Source of the DNA: Thermosipho africanus Ob7
GTDB taxonomy: Bacteria > Thermotogota > Thermotogae > Thermotogales > Fervidobacteriaceae
DNA: 64,000 bases
NCBI RefSeq assembly: GCF_003351105.1
Contig: NZ_NKRG01000008.1
Span: 1 to 64,000, forward strand
Reading direction: 5' to 3'
Shown here: one piece after another, positions 17,935-26,925 of the stretch
Position numbering within the stretch: the first letter of the stretch is position 1
How the letters are laid out: every line of letters begins with the position of its first letter
Position numbers and translations under genes: made by a program
Notes under the pieces: generated by a model
Database searches by the model: none
What the model was told of the DNA's origin: nothing
Seen by the model: only the letters and a program-made list of their open reading frames with translations

Positions 17935-19191
17935 TTATTCTTTGTCATCATATATTCTTTTTTCTCCGGTGATTTTCTGGATAGGTGCGATATCTTGTGT
18001 AACTTCCAAGGTTCCAAGATACTTTCCATTTTCATCTCTAACTGCAAAGTATTGAATATAGACATATTTTTCGCCAAGTTTAAGCCAAAAATCTGCTTTA
18101 TCTCTCTTTCCGGATTTAAAATCGGAAAGGATTTTGTTTACTATTTCTATACTTTTTTCTGGATGACAATTTTGAACTTTTCTTCCAATTATTGTTCTAC
18201 TTCTAACAAATATTCTATCTTTTGTTTCACTAAAATATTTTACTTCATCGTTTTCATCTACAAATGTTATATCAACTGGTAAGGTATTTAATATCCAGAG
18301 AAGTTGTTTTTTTGTCAAAACACCACTTGGAAATTCAATTTTATCACTTGAAGATTTTTCAAGATATTTTTTTATCATAGAATTAATCTTGTCAATTGTT
18401 ATATCTTCGTCATTAATATTGTCATCTTCTTTTGAATATTCTTCAGGCTTGTAGCAACAATATCCTATTTTGTCAAATTCTTCCCTAATCGTTTTCCATT
18501 CTTCATCTGTTATTGTTTCAAGAGATGATGGAAATAGCACGAAGTGTTCTTTGTATATATGGTTTAATATTAGATCAACCATTGCAGTGCTAATATTCCA
18601 CAATTTCTCTTTTAGATCTTCAAAATTAATCTGCCTATTCTCTTTTAATTGTTTAAGCTCTTTTCTTAAAGTTCTAAAAACGTCATGTTCTTTCCACATT
18701 ACCATAGGTGGTTTTTCAATTCCGTGTTTTTCAATGACCGGGAATAAAACATTTTCTTCTTTTTGAAAATAAAGTTCAAGATTTTCAAATTCATCGATAA
18801 ATTCTTGGATTTTTATAATTAGTGGCATAGCTTCAGAAAAATTATCTTTTTGATTTATTTGATCAACTAGTTTTTTAAATTCGACAACCTTTTCTTGAAA
18901 ATGCTCATGTTCCTTTACAAGTATATAAATAGGATGCCACTTTGGGACATCAAGGGTTGGGCCTTTTGTTTTGCTTTCTAAAACATCAATGTGAATGTTA
19001 CATACTTTTCTAACTTCATCAACGCTTATTCCTTCTTCGTTCATAAGCTCTTGCTCGACAATTGCTATTTCAAGTGGTGAAATTTCAGAGAGAATTTGTT
19101 GAATTTCTTTCTTTAGCTTTTCACTATCTTCTGTTTTGGTTCTTTTAATAAGATTTTTTAAATATTCTCTTTTGTTGAATACCTCGCTCAT
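17935..19191 (-). CDS. DUF438-hemerythrin-PAS sensor-like protein
   Basis: This is a soluble protein of three parts: a DUF438 domain (residues 1-90), a hemerythrin HHE four-helix domain (about 95-240) and a C-terminal PAS domain (about 285-405). Likely iron ligands lie in KWHPIYILVKEHEHF, FPVIEKHG, MWKEHDVFR and NHIYKEHFVLFP. A CC pair stands near residue 243. Homologues in anaerobes are thought to sense oxygen or nitric oxide or to store iron, but no output domain is present here. At 418 residues it is the usual size. It is transcribed alone; TGATATAAT upstream may be its -10. Confidence 0.88.
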   Translation of the reverse strand: MSEVFNKREYLKNLIKRTKTEDSEKLKKEIQQILSEISPLEIAIVEQELMNEEGISVDEVRKVCNIHIDVLESKTKGPTLDVPKWHPIYILVKEHEHFQEKVVEFKKLVDQINQKDNFSEAMPLIIKIQEFIDEFENLELYFQKEENVLFPVIEKHGIEKPPMVMWKEHDVFRTLRKELKQLKENRQINFEDLKEKLWNISTAMVDLILNHIYKEHFVLFPSSLETITDEEWKTIREEFDKIGYCCYKPEEYSKEDDNINDEDITIDKINSMIKKYLEKSSSDKIEFPSGVLTKKQLLWILNTLPVDITFVDENDEVKYFSETKDRIFVRSRTIIGRKVQNCHPEKSIEIVNKILSDFKSGKRDKADFWLKLGEKYVYIQYFAVRDENGKYLGTLEVTQDIAPIQKITGEKRIYDDKE

Positions 19192-19345
19192 ATTAACACC
19201 TCCAAAGTGACTTAGTCTTTACTAATTACATTATATCATTAATTTATTTTGTTGTGTGTAATGTAGATTACGGTTTAAAAATTTTTTGGGTTCATGATAA
19301 AATATTCGAGAGAATAATCTAATTAAGAATTGGGAGGAAAGATTT

Positions 19346-20572
19346 ATGTTTAAGTTTATCTTTCTATTTATTGTTGTATTTGAAGTTTTATGGGAAGAAA
19401 TATTATTATTTTTGAATCTTAAATATTCTACTTCTAAAGATGCAAGCGTTCCTGAAGTTTTGAAAGATAAAATTTCTGATGAAGATTTTGAAAGATCTAA
19501 AAGATATTTGAGGGATAAAACTTTGCTTGAATCTTTTTCTCAGCTTATTAAGCTTGGTGTCACTTTAATACTTTTACTTTACGGTTTTCCATTTCTTGAA
19601 AATGTAGTTTTGTCATTTTCAAATTCAATAATCATTCAAGGGTTATTATTTTTTGCACTGTATGGACTTATAACTTTTCTTGTAAATCTACCTTTTAATA
19701 TTTATTCAACATTTGTTATTGAAGAAAAATATGGTTTTAACAAAATGAATGCTAAGACTTTTGTTGTTGATATAATTAAAAGTTTTGTTGTATCAATAAT
19801 ATTATTTGTCCCTTTAATTTCTCTTCTATTGTGGATATTAAGTGTAGATCAGAATTGGTGGTGGAAGGTTTCTATAGGATATATACTATTTCAGGTAATT
19901 TTAACTTTAATATATCCAATATTTATTGCACCAATTTTTAACAAATTTACTCCTTTAGAGGATGAAAAACTAAAAGAAGAGATAAATAAATTACTTAAAA
20001 AGGCTGGCTTTAACATATTAAGTATTTACGTAATGGATGCATCAAAGAGGACAAAAAAACAAAATGCAGCACTTACTGGAATTGGAAAATCAAAGAGAAT
20101 TGTATTATACGATACAATTTTAGATTATTCAACAGAAGAGATTTTAGCAATTATAGCTCACGAGCTTGGACACAGTAAAAGAAAGCATATTCCAAAGCTT
20201 TTGACAATTATATCAGTGCTGTACACAGTTATATTTTACCTTGTAAATGTTGTTTATAACTATATATTAAGTAGCAACTTATTTGGAATAAATATGAGTT
20301 ATACAGCATTTACATATTCATTTATATTTATTAGCTCAGTTGTATATTTTGCAATACCGATTATTAATTTCTTGCAAAGAAAGTTTGAGTTTGAGGCAGA
20401 TAGGTACTCAGCAGAGCTTTTGGAAACACCAGAATATCTAATTTCATCTTTAAAAAGTCTAGTAAAAGAAAATCTTTCAAATGTAAATCCGCTTCCTTTA
20501 TACAAAGTTTGGCACTACAACCATCCTTCGCCAGAGGAAAGAATAAAGAATTTACTAAAGTTAAAAAAATGA
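19346..20572 (+). CDS. M48 family zinc metalloprotease, Ste24/CAAX type
   Basis: This is an integral-membrane zinc protease like Ste24. The N-terminal half holds several hydrophobic helices. The active site is IIAHELGHSKRKH (near residue 272), with the third zinc ligand in EFEADRYSAELL (near 345). The length of 408 residues matches Ste24 proteins. In bacteria, which lack prenylated proteins, these proteases probably clear misfolded membrane proteins. The ribosome-binding site is GGGAGG. It is a single-gene unit closed by a strong terminator. Confidence 0.92.
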   Translation: MFKFIFLFIVVFEVLWEEILLFLNLKYSTSKDASVPEVLKDKISDEDFERSKRYLRDKTLLESFSQLIKLGVTLILLLYGFPFLENVVLSFSNSIIIQGLLFFALYGLITFLVNLPFNIYSTFVIEEKYGFNKMNAKTFVVDIIKSFVVSIILFVPLISLLLWILSVDQNWWWKVSIGYILFQVILTLIYPIFIAPIFNKFTPLEDEKLKEEINKLLKKAGFNILSIYVMDASKRTKKQNAALTGIGKSKRIVLYDTILDYSTEEILAIIAHELGHSKRKHIPKLLTIISVLYTVIFYLVNVVYNYILSSNLFGINMSYTAFTYSFIFISSVVYFAIPIINFLQRKFEFEADRYSAELLETPEYLISSLKSLVKENLSNVNPLPLYKVWHYNHPSPEERIKNLLKLKK

Positions 20573-20603
20573 TTACACAATAATAGATCTAAGTAAAATA
20601 AAT

Positions 20604-20642
20604 AAAAAAGCTACACTTTTTCATTAAAAGTGTAGCTTTTTT
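20604..20642 (+). terminator. Terminator after the Ste24-like gene
   Basis: A 17-base-pair stem built from AAAAAAGCTACACTTTT and its complement, with the five-base loop TCATT, ends in a T-run. It is symmetrical and could act in both directions. Confidence 0.88.
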
Positions 20643-20775
20643 TATGTATTTGCCTAAATTTTCCAATTATCGCAAAAATTAATGAAATTTGTAAGGTATC
20701 TTTTAAGGAATTAATAATTTGTTAACTTTTTTGTTTCTATTATTACATTTTGATTTTTATTTTGATAAACAAATT

Positions 20776-20805
20776 ACTTGACATTTAATGATACAATAAC
20801 TTGAC
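20776..20805 (+). promoter_or_regulatory. Direct repeats and -10 candidate upstream of the regulator pair
   Basis: ACTTGAC occurs at 20776-20782 and again at 20799-20805, a 23-base period. Between them TGATACAAT (20789-20797) could be an extended -10. Activators of the SARP class are known to bind direct repeats near the -35 region, so these may be the sites of the regulators encoded just downstream. Confidence 0.35.
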
Positions 20806-20857
20806 GTAGAAGTTTTCATTTCTAATTTATTCTTTTTTCACATAGGGGGGATTAAAA

Positions 20858-21415
20858 CTGATCAAACTTTTTGGAGACTTTTTCATTCCTGAAATAGAAG
20901 AATTTTGCTTTACCAAACCCGAAGTTTTACTATTCTCATTTTTAGTTTCAAAAAAAAGCATAGTAAACTTTCTAGATGTAAAGCAGCTATTTGCAGATTT
21001 AAAAGAAATTGATGATAGATACATAAGAAGGTTAGTATCGAGGCTCAATGGAAAAATTGAACGTATTGGAAAAGTAGAGCTGCTGAATAACAAACGAATT
21101 GAGCTTGTAATGTATAGTGACGTTAAAGTAGATCTATGGGAAATGGAAAAGATATTAAGCAATTTTGATAGATCAGAGAAATTATTAGAAAAAATTTTAG
21201 ATTTATACACAGGGCCATTTCTTGCTGGTATAGAATGTTTGTGGGCAAAGCAAATGAGAAGGTATTACAACGTTCTTTTAAAGAGCATTGTAGATGATTA
21301 TTTAGAAAATATAGGATTTGAAAGTAGATTAGCTGTAAAATTAATGAAAGTTTTTCCAGATTTGTCTATTTTTGACGAAGAACTTGAGAGTGAATATTTA
21401 TATGATTTATTTTAA
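20858..21415 (+). CDS. SARP/BTAD-type transcriptional regulator, first of two
   Basis: The reading frame gives about 185 residues beginning IKLFGDFFIPEIEEF. It pairs an N-terminal winged-helix-like part with a C-terminal BTAD-like helical part (LYTGPFLAGIECLW, near residue 110), a short version of Streptomyces antibiotic regulatory proteins. The start appears to be CTG at 20858, seven bases after AGGGGGG; no ATG, GTG or TTG is available in frame before the internal ATG at 21110, which would discard the DNA-binding part. It overlaps the next gene by 14 bases. It probably controls the envelope genes downstream; that is inferred from position. Confidence 0.72.
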   Translation: MIKLFGDFFIPEIEEFCFTKPEVLLFSFLVSKKSIVNFLDVKQLFADLKEIDDRYIRRLVSRLNGKIERIGKVELLNNKRIELVMYSDVKVDLWEMEKILSNFDRSEKLLEKILDLYTGPFLAGIECLWAKQMRRYYNVLLKSIVDDYLENIGFESRLAVKLMKVFPDLSIFDEELESEYLYDLF

Positions 21416-22157
21416 AATGTTTGGTGATTTTAAGGTATTTGTTGATGGCAAAGAAGTAGAAACGAAGAATAATAAAAATTTAAAATTGCTTTTTTATATT
21501 ATCTCTTCTAGAAAAAGTTATATTCCAAAAGAAGAGATATACGATGTATTTTGGAATAATTTTACAAGAGATTATGCAAGAAAAAACTTAAATGTTCAAA
21601 TGTATAATTTAAAGAAGACATATCTATTTTTAGAAGATGTTATAAAAAACTATAGGGAAAACATATACATAGATAGAGATAAAATTAGTTCTGATTATGA
21701 ATTTTTTATGGATAATATAGGCTCGAATAGTTTAAAAGCACTTAAGGTATATTCCGGTGATTTTTTAGAGGGGTATGACGACGATTGGATTGTTGAAAAA
21801 AGAAAGCAATGTAGAAAATTAGCAAACCTTGCTTTATATTTTTACAACGAAGAAGCAAAAAAAGTTGAGATTTTATTAGAAATTCAAAAAGATATGAGAG
21901 AAAAACCGTACGTAATACTATTTTTAAATGAAATAAAAAACTTAAGAATGAGAAAAGGAGACTTTCTTTTAAATCTTGAAAATGGATCACTTGTTTTATT
22001 AGAAAAAGGTAATAAGACAGTTTCTCAAGCTGTTGATGGATTTTTAAAAAGGTCAGGTATAGAACGTGCAAAGATGTTAAATGAAGATGAAGCATTGAAT
22101 TTGATAAACTTTAAAAATTCTGATAAGGAGGAAAAAATTTATGAGGAAAATCTTTAG
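21402..22157 (+). CDS. SARP/BTAD-type transcriptional regulator, second of two
   Basis: This is a paralogue of the preceding gene. It starts MIYFKMFGDFKVFVDGKEV, has a winged-helix region with EEIYDVFWNNFTRDYARKNL (near residue 50), and a BTAD segment LKVYSGDFLEGYDDDWIVEK (near 115). I place the start at ATG 21402, inside the end of the upstream gene; an ATG at 21372 would add ten unconserved residues. The protein is 251 residues and lacks the ATPase or TPR extensions of large SARPs. It overlaps the following exported-protein gene by 17 bases, so regulators and envelope genes form one transcript. Confidence 0.75.
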   Translation: MIYFKMFGDFKVFVDGKEVETKNNKNLKLLFYIISSRKSYIPKEEIYDVFWNNFTRDYARKNLNVQMYNLKKTYLFLEDVIKNYRENIYIDRDKISSDYEFFMDNIGSNSLKALKVYSGDFLEGYDDDWIVEKRKQCRKLANLALYFYNEEAKKVEILLEIQKDMREKPYVILFLNEIKNLRMRKGDFLLNLENGSLVLLEKGNKTVSQAVDGFLKRSGIERAKMLNEDEALNLINFKNSDKEEKIYEENL

Positions 22158-23505
22158 TTTGGTTTTAATACTTGTTTCATTGTTTGCCTTCTCTTTAAAG
22201 ATATATCCAAATCTCATTTGTAATATTGAAGTTAAAGACTTGATCTTTGAATATAGCTTTTTTGTCAGGAATGATCTTAATTATGATGCAATAATAAGAA
22301 TTGAAAAGATAGATTTTGTAACGGATGGTAAAAAGTATGAATTTGACCTTCCAGATTATAAGTATAGTGTAAAAAATTACGTTGATTTAGATAGCTATGA
22401 ATTTGAACTTAAACCGGATGAAGAAAAGAGGATAACGTTAAAGTTTAATATTCCTTCTGATTTTGATGGAGCAAGTGGAGTATTTGCCTTAAAGATTTCT
22501 CAGGAAAGTAAAAGAGGTGGACAGATCCAAATAAGGTTAAATTACATTGTTCCATTCTTTTTGAGGTTCAAAAATATAAATCCTATTCAAAAGGTTGATA
22601 TTACGGATGTTGATATAAGAAATCTAAATCTCTATCCTGATGAACGTTACGGAAATTTTGGAACTTTGATAACCATGAAATTGAAGAACAATGGAAATGT
22701 AGTTTTTCTACCTTATGGCACTATTAAAATTACTTCAGTAGATTTAAGGACAACAATTTCTGAAAAAGAAATAAATAGTTTTGATTTAGTTGTATTTCCG
22801 GAAAATGAGGCTTTTTATAAGTTTAAAATTCCAGAGATTTTACCAACTGGGAAGGTAAGATTTTCAGTTGAAGGTGAATCGTACGGCATGAGATTTTCTA
22901 TAAGCAAGGATGCAACAATCAATGAAACCTATGAAAATTTAATTGTTGAAGCATCACCAAATGTTATCATTTTTGATGATAAGACAATAAATACTCTTAA
23001 ATCAATCTTGATAAAGAATTTAACAAGTTTTAAATCGAATATTTCTTGGGAAATTGTTGATCAAAAAGGTTTAAAAAGTGATATTTTCAAGTTGTATCCA
23101 AGTGTTTTAAGAATATATCCATATAGAGCAACCTCTATAAAGATTAGATCAAATGAAAGAGAAATTACCAACGTTGGAGATAGAATTTTTTATTTGCATC
23201 TTTTATACGATGGCAAAAAAATTTCTGTAAAATCTCCTTTGATTGTTGTAAGAGGCCAAAAACTTTCTCCAGAGTTGAAAGCAAAATACTTGCCAGAAGA
23301 AAATTCTATAGAGCTAACAAATACTGGAAATTGTTTGTTAGCTATAGATATTAACTATTCTAGTTTTTCTCTTTACAATGATATTGTTTTAATACCTGGA
23401 CAATCTAAAAAAATAAAATTAGAAGATAATATCAGCATTTCAAGGATCATTTTAAAGTATGGGATTTTTGGAGAGAATAAAGAGTATGAAGAGTATATAA
23501 GGTGA
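22141..23505 (+). CDS. Exported multi-domain beta-sandwich protein, chaperone-like, function unknown
   Basis: The first 18 residues are a signal peptide (MRKIFSLVLILVSLFAFS) without a lipobox. The rest is almost entirely predicted beta structure. Residues 20-140 resemble a periplasmic pilus-chaperone or WxL-associated immunoglobulin-like domain: alternating hydrophobics, then FELKPDEEKRITLKFNIP and SGVFALKIS. At least two further sandwich-like units follow, for example TLITMKLKNNGNVVFLPYG near residue 180. No catalytic motif is seen. AAGGAGG stands before its start within the regulator gene, and the secretin-like gene starts five bases later. I do not recognise a named family. Confidence 0.6.
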   Translation: MRKIFSLVLILVSLFAFSLKIYPNLICNIEVKDLIFEYSFFVRNDLNYDAIIRIEKIDFVTDGKKYEFDLPDYKYSVKNYVDLDSYEFELKPDEEKRITLKFNIPSDFDGASGVFALKISQESKRGGQIQIRLNYIVPFFLRFKNINPIQKVDITDVDIRNLNLYPDERYGNFGTLITMKLKNNGNVVFLPYGTIKITSVDLRTTISEKEINSFDLVVFPENEAFYKFKIPEILPTGKVRFSVEGESYGMRFSISKDATINETYENLIVEASPNVIIFDDKTINTLKSILIKNLTSFKSNISWEIVDQKGLKSDIFKLYPSVLRIYPYRATSIKIRSNEREITNVGDRIFYLHLLYDGKKISVKSPLIVVRGQKLSPELKAKYLPEENSIELTNTGNCLLAIDINYSSFSLYNDIVLIPGQSKKIKLEDNISISRIILKYGIFGENKEYEEYIR

Positions 23506-23509
23506 TACC

Positions 23510-24592
23510 ATGAAAAAAATAACTTTTTTGTTTTTGTTAATATGGGGGATTGTTTTTTCTTTAACTGTATCATTCTATGAACAGGATATAAAAGAAGCTT
23601 TAAATATTTTATCTTTGGAATCTGGGAAAAAGATAGTGTATGAGCCAAATCTCAGTGGTATTGTAAGTATTGAGATAGACGAGGATTTATCATTGGAAGA
23701 AATCCTTGACATTATTCTTTTACCGTATAACTACTATTGGGTAAAGTATGATGAAATCTACTTTGTTGGAGTTTCAAATCCTGAATCGCCCGGTTTTTTT
23801 AAAAATGCAAAAATATTTAATATTCCATTGAGGTATAAAACCGCTTCAGAATTGAGCAAAGTTTTACCTAAAGAGTTGAAAGAGTATATTTTATACAGCT
23901 CAAGTGAAGATAGTATTACAGTATTTGCGCCAATTCCAGTGGCATCTCAAATTGCAAATATTGTTTCTATCTTAGATGTAAAGGAAAAAAGTTATACCGC
24001 AAATATAAAAATAATAGATGTTTCTGAAAGTTATCTGAAATCATTTTTGTTAAAAATAAATTATTCCCAGGAAAGATTAAATGATTTGTTGAGTGGTGCA
24101 ATATTCTCTATACCATTGTACGGAAATTATTTAAATCTCTTGTTTTCATCGACTACAGAAAATAAAGATTTTGATCTCATATACGATGGAAATATTAAAA
24201 TGTTAAGTGGAGTAAAATCTTCCTTAAGAACATCTAAAAAAGTATTAGTTGATGAGATAGTGGATAATAAGATTTCTAAAAAAGCAGTTGAATCCAATAT
24301 TTCCTTTGAGCTTACTCCATATTTTTTAAAATCTTCTGCATTGATAGATTTGAATATTAACTTGGAAAATATAGGGACAGACAGATTAGGTTCACAAGTT
24401 TCAACAAAGGTCCCCATTGATTTTAGTGTTCCAAAAGTTATTGGGGCATATTCATATTTAAAATCAGAAAGAGCTGATGGTGGATTGTCTTTTTTAATGG
24501 ATTTGCCAATAATAGGTAATTTGTTCAAGCAAAATTTTGAAAAGCATGAAAAAAGATATATTTTGTTTGTCTTGAGAATAGAGGAGGAGTAG
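23510..24592 (+). CDS. Short secretin-like outer-membrane protein
   Basis: After a signal peptide (to about residue 19) comes an STN/N0 domain (residues 20-75, with VSFYEQDIKEALNILSLESG) and an N1-like domain (about 95-160, FNIPLRYKTASELSKVLP). The C-terminus ends with the secretin signature FLMDLPIIGNLF (near residue 338) and RYILFVLRI. True secretins such as PilQ or GspD have more N-domains and 500 or more residues; this one has 360, a minimal form. It could make a pore or collar in the outer toga membrane. It lies in one operon with the chaperone-like and STN-barrel proteins. Confidence 0.78.
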   Translation: MKKITFLFLLIWGIVFSLTVSFYEQDIKEALNILSLESGKKIVYEPNLSGIVSIEIDEDLSLEEILDIILLPYNYYWVKYDEIYFVGVSNPESPGFFKNAKIFNIPLRYKTASELSKVLPKELKEYILYSSSEDSITVFAPIPVASQIANIVSILDVKEKSYTANIKIIDVSESYLKSFLLKINYSQERLNDLLSGAIFSIPLYGNYLNLLFSSTTENKDFDLIYDGNIKMLSGVKSSLRTSKKVLVDEIVDNKISKKAVESNISFELTPYFLKSSALIDLNINLENIGTDRLGSQVSTKVPIDFSVPKVIGAYSYLKSERADGGLSFLMDLPIIGNLFKQNFEKHEKRYILFVLRIEEE

Positions 24593-24595
24593 ACA

Positions 24596-25930
24596 ATGCA
24601 GAGAAATTTTCTAATATTTTTGTCTTTGATTGTATCTATAATAAGCTTTGCTATTAATTTGGACTTTAATAACAAACCATTGATAGATGTTCTGAATGCT
24701 ATAGAAGATGAAACAGGAGTTAAGTTTATAATATTGGCAGACGACATTGATAGATTTATAACACTTTCTCTTAAGGATGTTAGTTTAGATGTTGCATTGA
24801 GAAGTCTCTTATTACCTTATGGTCTTGATTATGAACGTATTTCAAATGATACTTTTTTAATATACTCTACAACTCAGAAAAAAACTGTTAAATTGATGCC
24901 AAAAATCTATACTTTAAAACATACATCTCCAGAATTAATTTCAAATTATCTTTCATTAAACGGTATAGAAAATTACGTAATTGATGAAAAGCTTGTGTTT
25001 TATGTAGATTCAGAAGAAGAATATAAAAGAATTATATCTGACATTGAGAAACTTGATGAAAAGATAAATGGAAAAATTTTGATTTTTTCCGTATTTAAAT
25101 TGAATAAATACAAAGAAGTCTCTACATTAGATGACAGAGTACTTATTAATTTATACAATTTTTCTCAGAGTTATAAATTATTTTCTTTTGTAGAAGGTGG
25201 ATACTTAAGTTATATGGATGTTAAAATGCCTGCTACAGCAACTTCTCAGGTCATAAAAATTGCGGAATTTACATCGAATGAATTTATTCTAAGGATAAAT
25301 TCTGAAAAGGAAAATAAAAAACTTGAGCTTTCAATTGGAAGTGATGTTTTTAGCACCAGCTTGAAAGAGAATAACCAAGAACAAAATATTGTTTTAAGAG
25401 GAAAGAAAGAAATTTATATTTTAAGATACAAAATTTTAAGTGATGTATTAGCAGAAAAAGTTAAAGATATAGAGCCTTTTGATCTAGATAATAAACAAAC
25501 GGAAATAACTACTGAGTATTTTAAAGGTAGGACTGATCTTAAAATACAGGATAATAAGTATCTTTTAAAATTGTCCTTTGAATCTATTGAAATTTTAGGT
25601 TTTGAGTTTTACACAAATGTGATTGATAATTTTAGTGTAGGGATTGGATTTGAATCAAATTTGTTCTTTTTGACATTGAACGATTTAATTAAGATAAATG
25701 ATTTATCGCTGCAAATGAATTTAAGATACGATCTTGAAAATTTTTATTTAAGAAATTTGGTAATTTATAAATTTAATTTTGATAGGTTCAAAATTGGGGT
25801 AGGCATTGAATTTTCAAATGATAGTACAGAAGTAGTTTTTCATACAAATGTTGATTTTTCAAGGTATGAGTTTGGATTTAAAATTTCAAATGATAAATCC
25901 TTTGGAGTCTTATTGGGAGTAATATATTAA
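24596..25930 (+). CDS. STN-domain protein with barrel-like C-terminal half
   Basis: A signal peptide (MQRNFLIFLSLIVSIISFA) is followed by an STN/N0 domain (residues 20-75, NLDFNNKPLIDVLNAIEDE) and an N1-like domain (about 100-155). Unlike its neighbour it has no secretin signature. The last 150 residues alternate polar and hydrophobic positions and end in an aromatic residue (LLGVIY), as outer-membrane beta-barrel proteins do. This suggests a barrel that docks on the secretin-like partner through STN domains, as in TonB-dependent receptors. The gene ends by overlapping a converging gene by three bases. Confidence 0.65.
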   Translation: MQRNFLIFLSLIVSIISFAINLDFNNKPLIDVLNAIEDETGVKFIILADDIDRFITLSLKDVSLDVALRSLLLPYGLDYERISNDTFLIYSTTQKKTVKLMPKIYTLKHTSPELISNYLSLNGIENYVIDEKLVFYVDSEEEYKRIISDIEKLDEKINGKILIFSVFKLNKYKEVSTLDDRVLINLYNFSQSYKLFSFVEGGYLSYMDVKMPATATSQVIKIAEFTSNEFILRINSEKENKKLELSIGSDVFSTSLKENNQEQNIVLRGKKEIYILRYKILSDVLAEKVKDIEPFDLDNKQTEITTEYFKGRTDLKIQDNKYLLKLSFESIEILGFEFYTNVIDNFSVGIGFESNLFFLTLNDLIKINDLSLQMNLRYDLENFYLRNLVIYKFNFDRFKIGVGIEFSNDSTEVVFHTNVDFSRYEFGFKISNDKSFGVLLGVIY

Positions 25931-26346
25931 AAATCAATGAGAGAAAGCATGGGGATAAAATTAAAGTCTAGGGTAACATTTATTGTGTTTAATGATAGAT
26001 CGAAATCTGGATAGTTAAATTGAAGAATTAAATCTCCTGATACCATTCCATATCCCCATCTAAAAATTTTGTATCCAATTTTTGTTGGATAGTTTGGGTT
26101 CATTGAAATTGATTTTTTTCCTATCCAAACATTGGTAACAGTTACTTTTGAATTGTTTGTAGTTGGTAAAATGTACATGTAAAAACCAGGCGATGAACTT
26201 ATTTCCATGTAACCAACTATAGCTTTTTTTGTTAGATCGTCAATTACAAAGACTGAATTTTCGTTATATGACCATAAAATGTTTATAGTTTGAGGTATTA
26301 TTATAATATTTAAAAGAAGAATTGCTAATAAAAAAAATTTTTTCAA
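25927..26346 (-). CDS. Small exported beta-rich protein, paralogue of the 26426-26884 product
   Basis: This encodes 139 residues with a signal peptide (MKKFFLLAILLLNIIII). The mature part aligns with the product of 26426-26884: NILWSYNENSVFVIDD against KVTWDYDETQVFAVDD, and the ends LDFNFIP against FDFTFLP. I chose TTG at 26344-26346 as start, eight bases after GGAG; a GTG at 26355 overlaps the ribosome-binding site. It converges on the STN-barrel gene and shares its stop region. It could be a minor subunit or tip of a surface structure, with the paralogue as the major one. That role is speculation. Confidence 0.65.
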   Translation of the reverse strand: MKKFFLLAILLLNIIIIPQTINILWSYNENSVFVIDDLTKKAIVGYMEISSSPGFYMYILPTTNNSKVTVTNVWIGKKSISMNPNYPTKIGYKIFRWGYGMVSGDLILQFNYPDFDLSLNTINVTLDFNFIPMLSLIDF

Positions 26347-26379
26347 AAAAATCACTCCTTTTTATACTATTATAATATA

Positions 26380-26404
26380 AAAGCCACCCAAATTGGGTGG
26401 CTTT
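26380..26404 (-). terminator. Terminator between the two small exported-protein genes
   Basis: AAAGCCACCCAA pairs with its complement across a very short AT loop, and T-rich sequence follows on the minus strand. It ends the transcript of the 26426-26884 gene, so its paralogue downstream probably has its own promoter (TATAAT-like sequence at about 26367-26375). Confidence 0.8.
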
Positions 26405-26425
26405 ATTGCAATTTCACAAAATTTT

Positions 26426-26884
26426 TTATAATGGTAAGAAGGTAAAGTCAAATTTTACTGTAAAATCATCTGATGCGTTTGTATAATCTCCACCAAATGT
26501 AATTGCAAGGTTACCTTCTAAAATTTTTGTTGAAACACTTGTTGGATTTGTGTTATCGTTGCTCAATATAGTGCTTCCTACTTTAACTTCGTTAACTGCT
26601 AAATCACTTACTCCACCGTCTGCAACAATAGTTGTTTGATAGTACATCTTGAATGTCTTGTTTGATTCAAATCTGATGTTACCAACGTTTGCAATTCCTG
26701 TGGTATCATCAACTGCAAAAACTTGTGTTTCATCGTAGTCCCAAGTAACTTTTACCCATTGAGAAACACTAAAAGTTAATGTTTGTGTCCAGTTTCCGTT
26801 TGGGTTTAATTTAATGTTTGCAGTACCAGCGGCAAAAGCAGCCAAGCTTAAAAGTGCAATAAGAAGAATAACTACCTTTTTCAT
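26426..26884 (-). CDS. Small exported beta-rich protein, likely abundant surface or periplasmic subunit
   Basis: This encodes 152 residues with a clear signal peptide (MKKVVILLIALLSLAAFAAG) and a mature beta-rich domain of about 130 residues rich in T, N, D and V, with no cysteine and no catalytic motif. A strong AGGAGGG ribosome-binding site, a near-consensus promoter and its own terminator suggest high expression as a single gene. It has a paralogue at 25927-26346. The composition resembles pilus, S-layer or coat subunits. It faces the secretin/chaperone-like operon, so export through that apparatus is plausible but unproven. Confidence 0.7.
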   Translation of the reverse strand: MKKVVILLIALLSLAAFAAGTANIKLNPNGNWTQTLTFSVSQWVKVTWDYDETQVFAVDDTTGIANVGNIRFESNKTFKMYYQTTIVADGGVSDLAVNEVKVGSTILSNDNTNPTSVSTKILEGNLAITFGGDYTNASDDFTVKFDFTFLPL

Positions 26885-26925
26885 ACTTTCCCTCCTTTAA
26901 ATTGTGATTTAAATTTTCATTTTTA

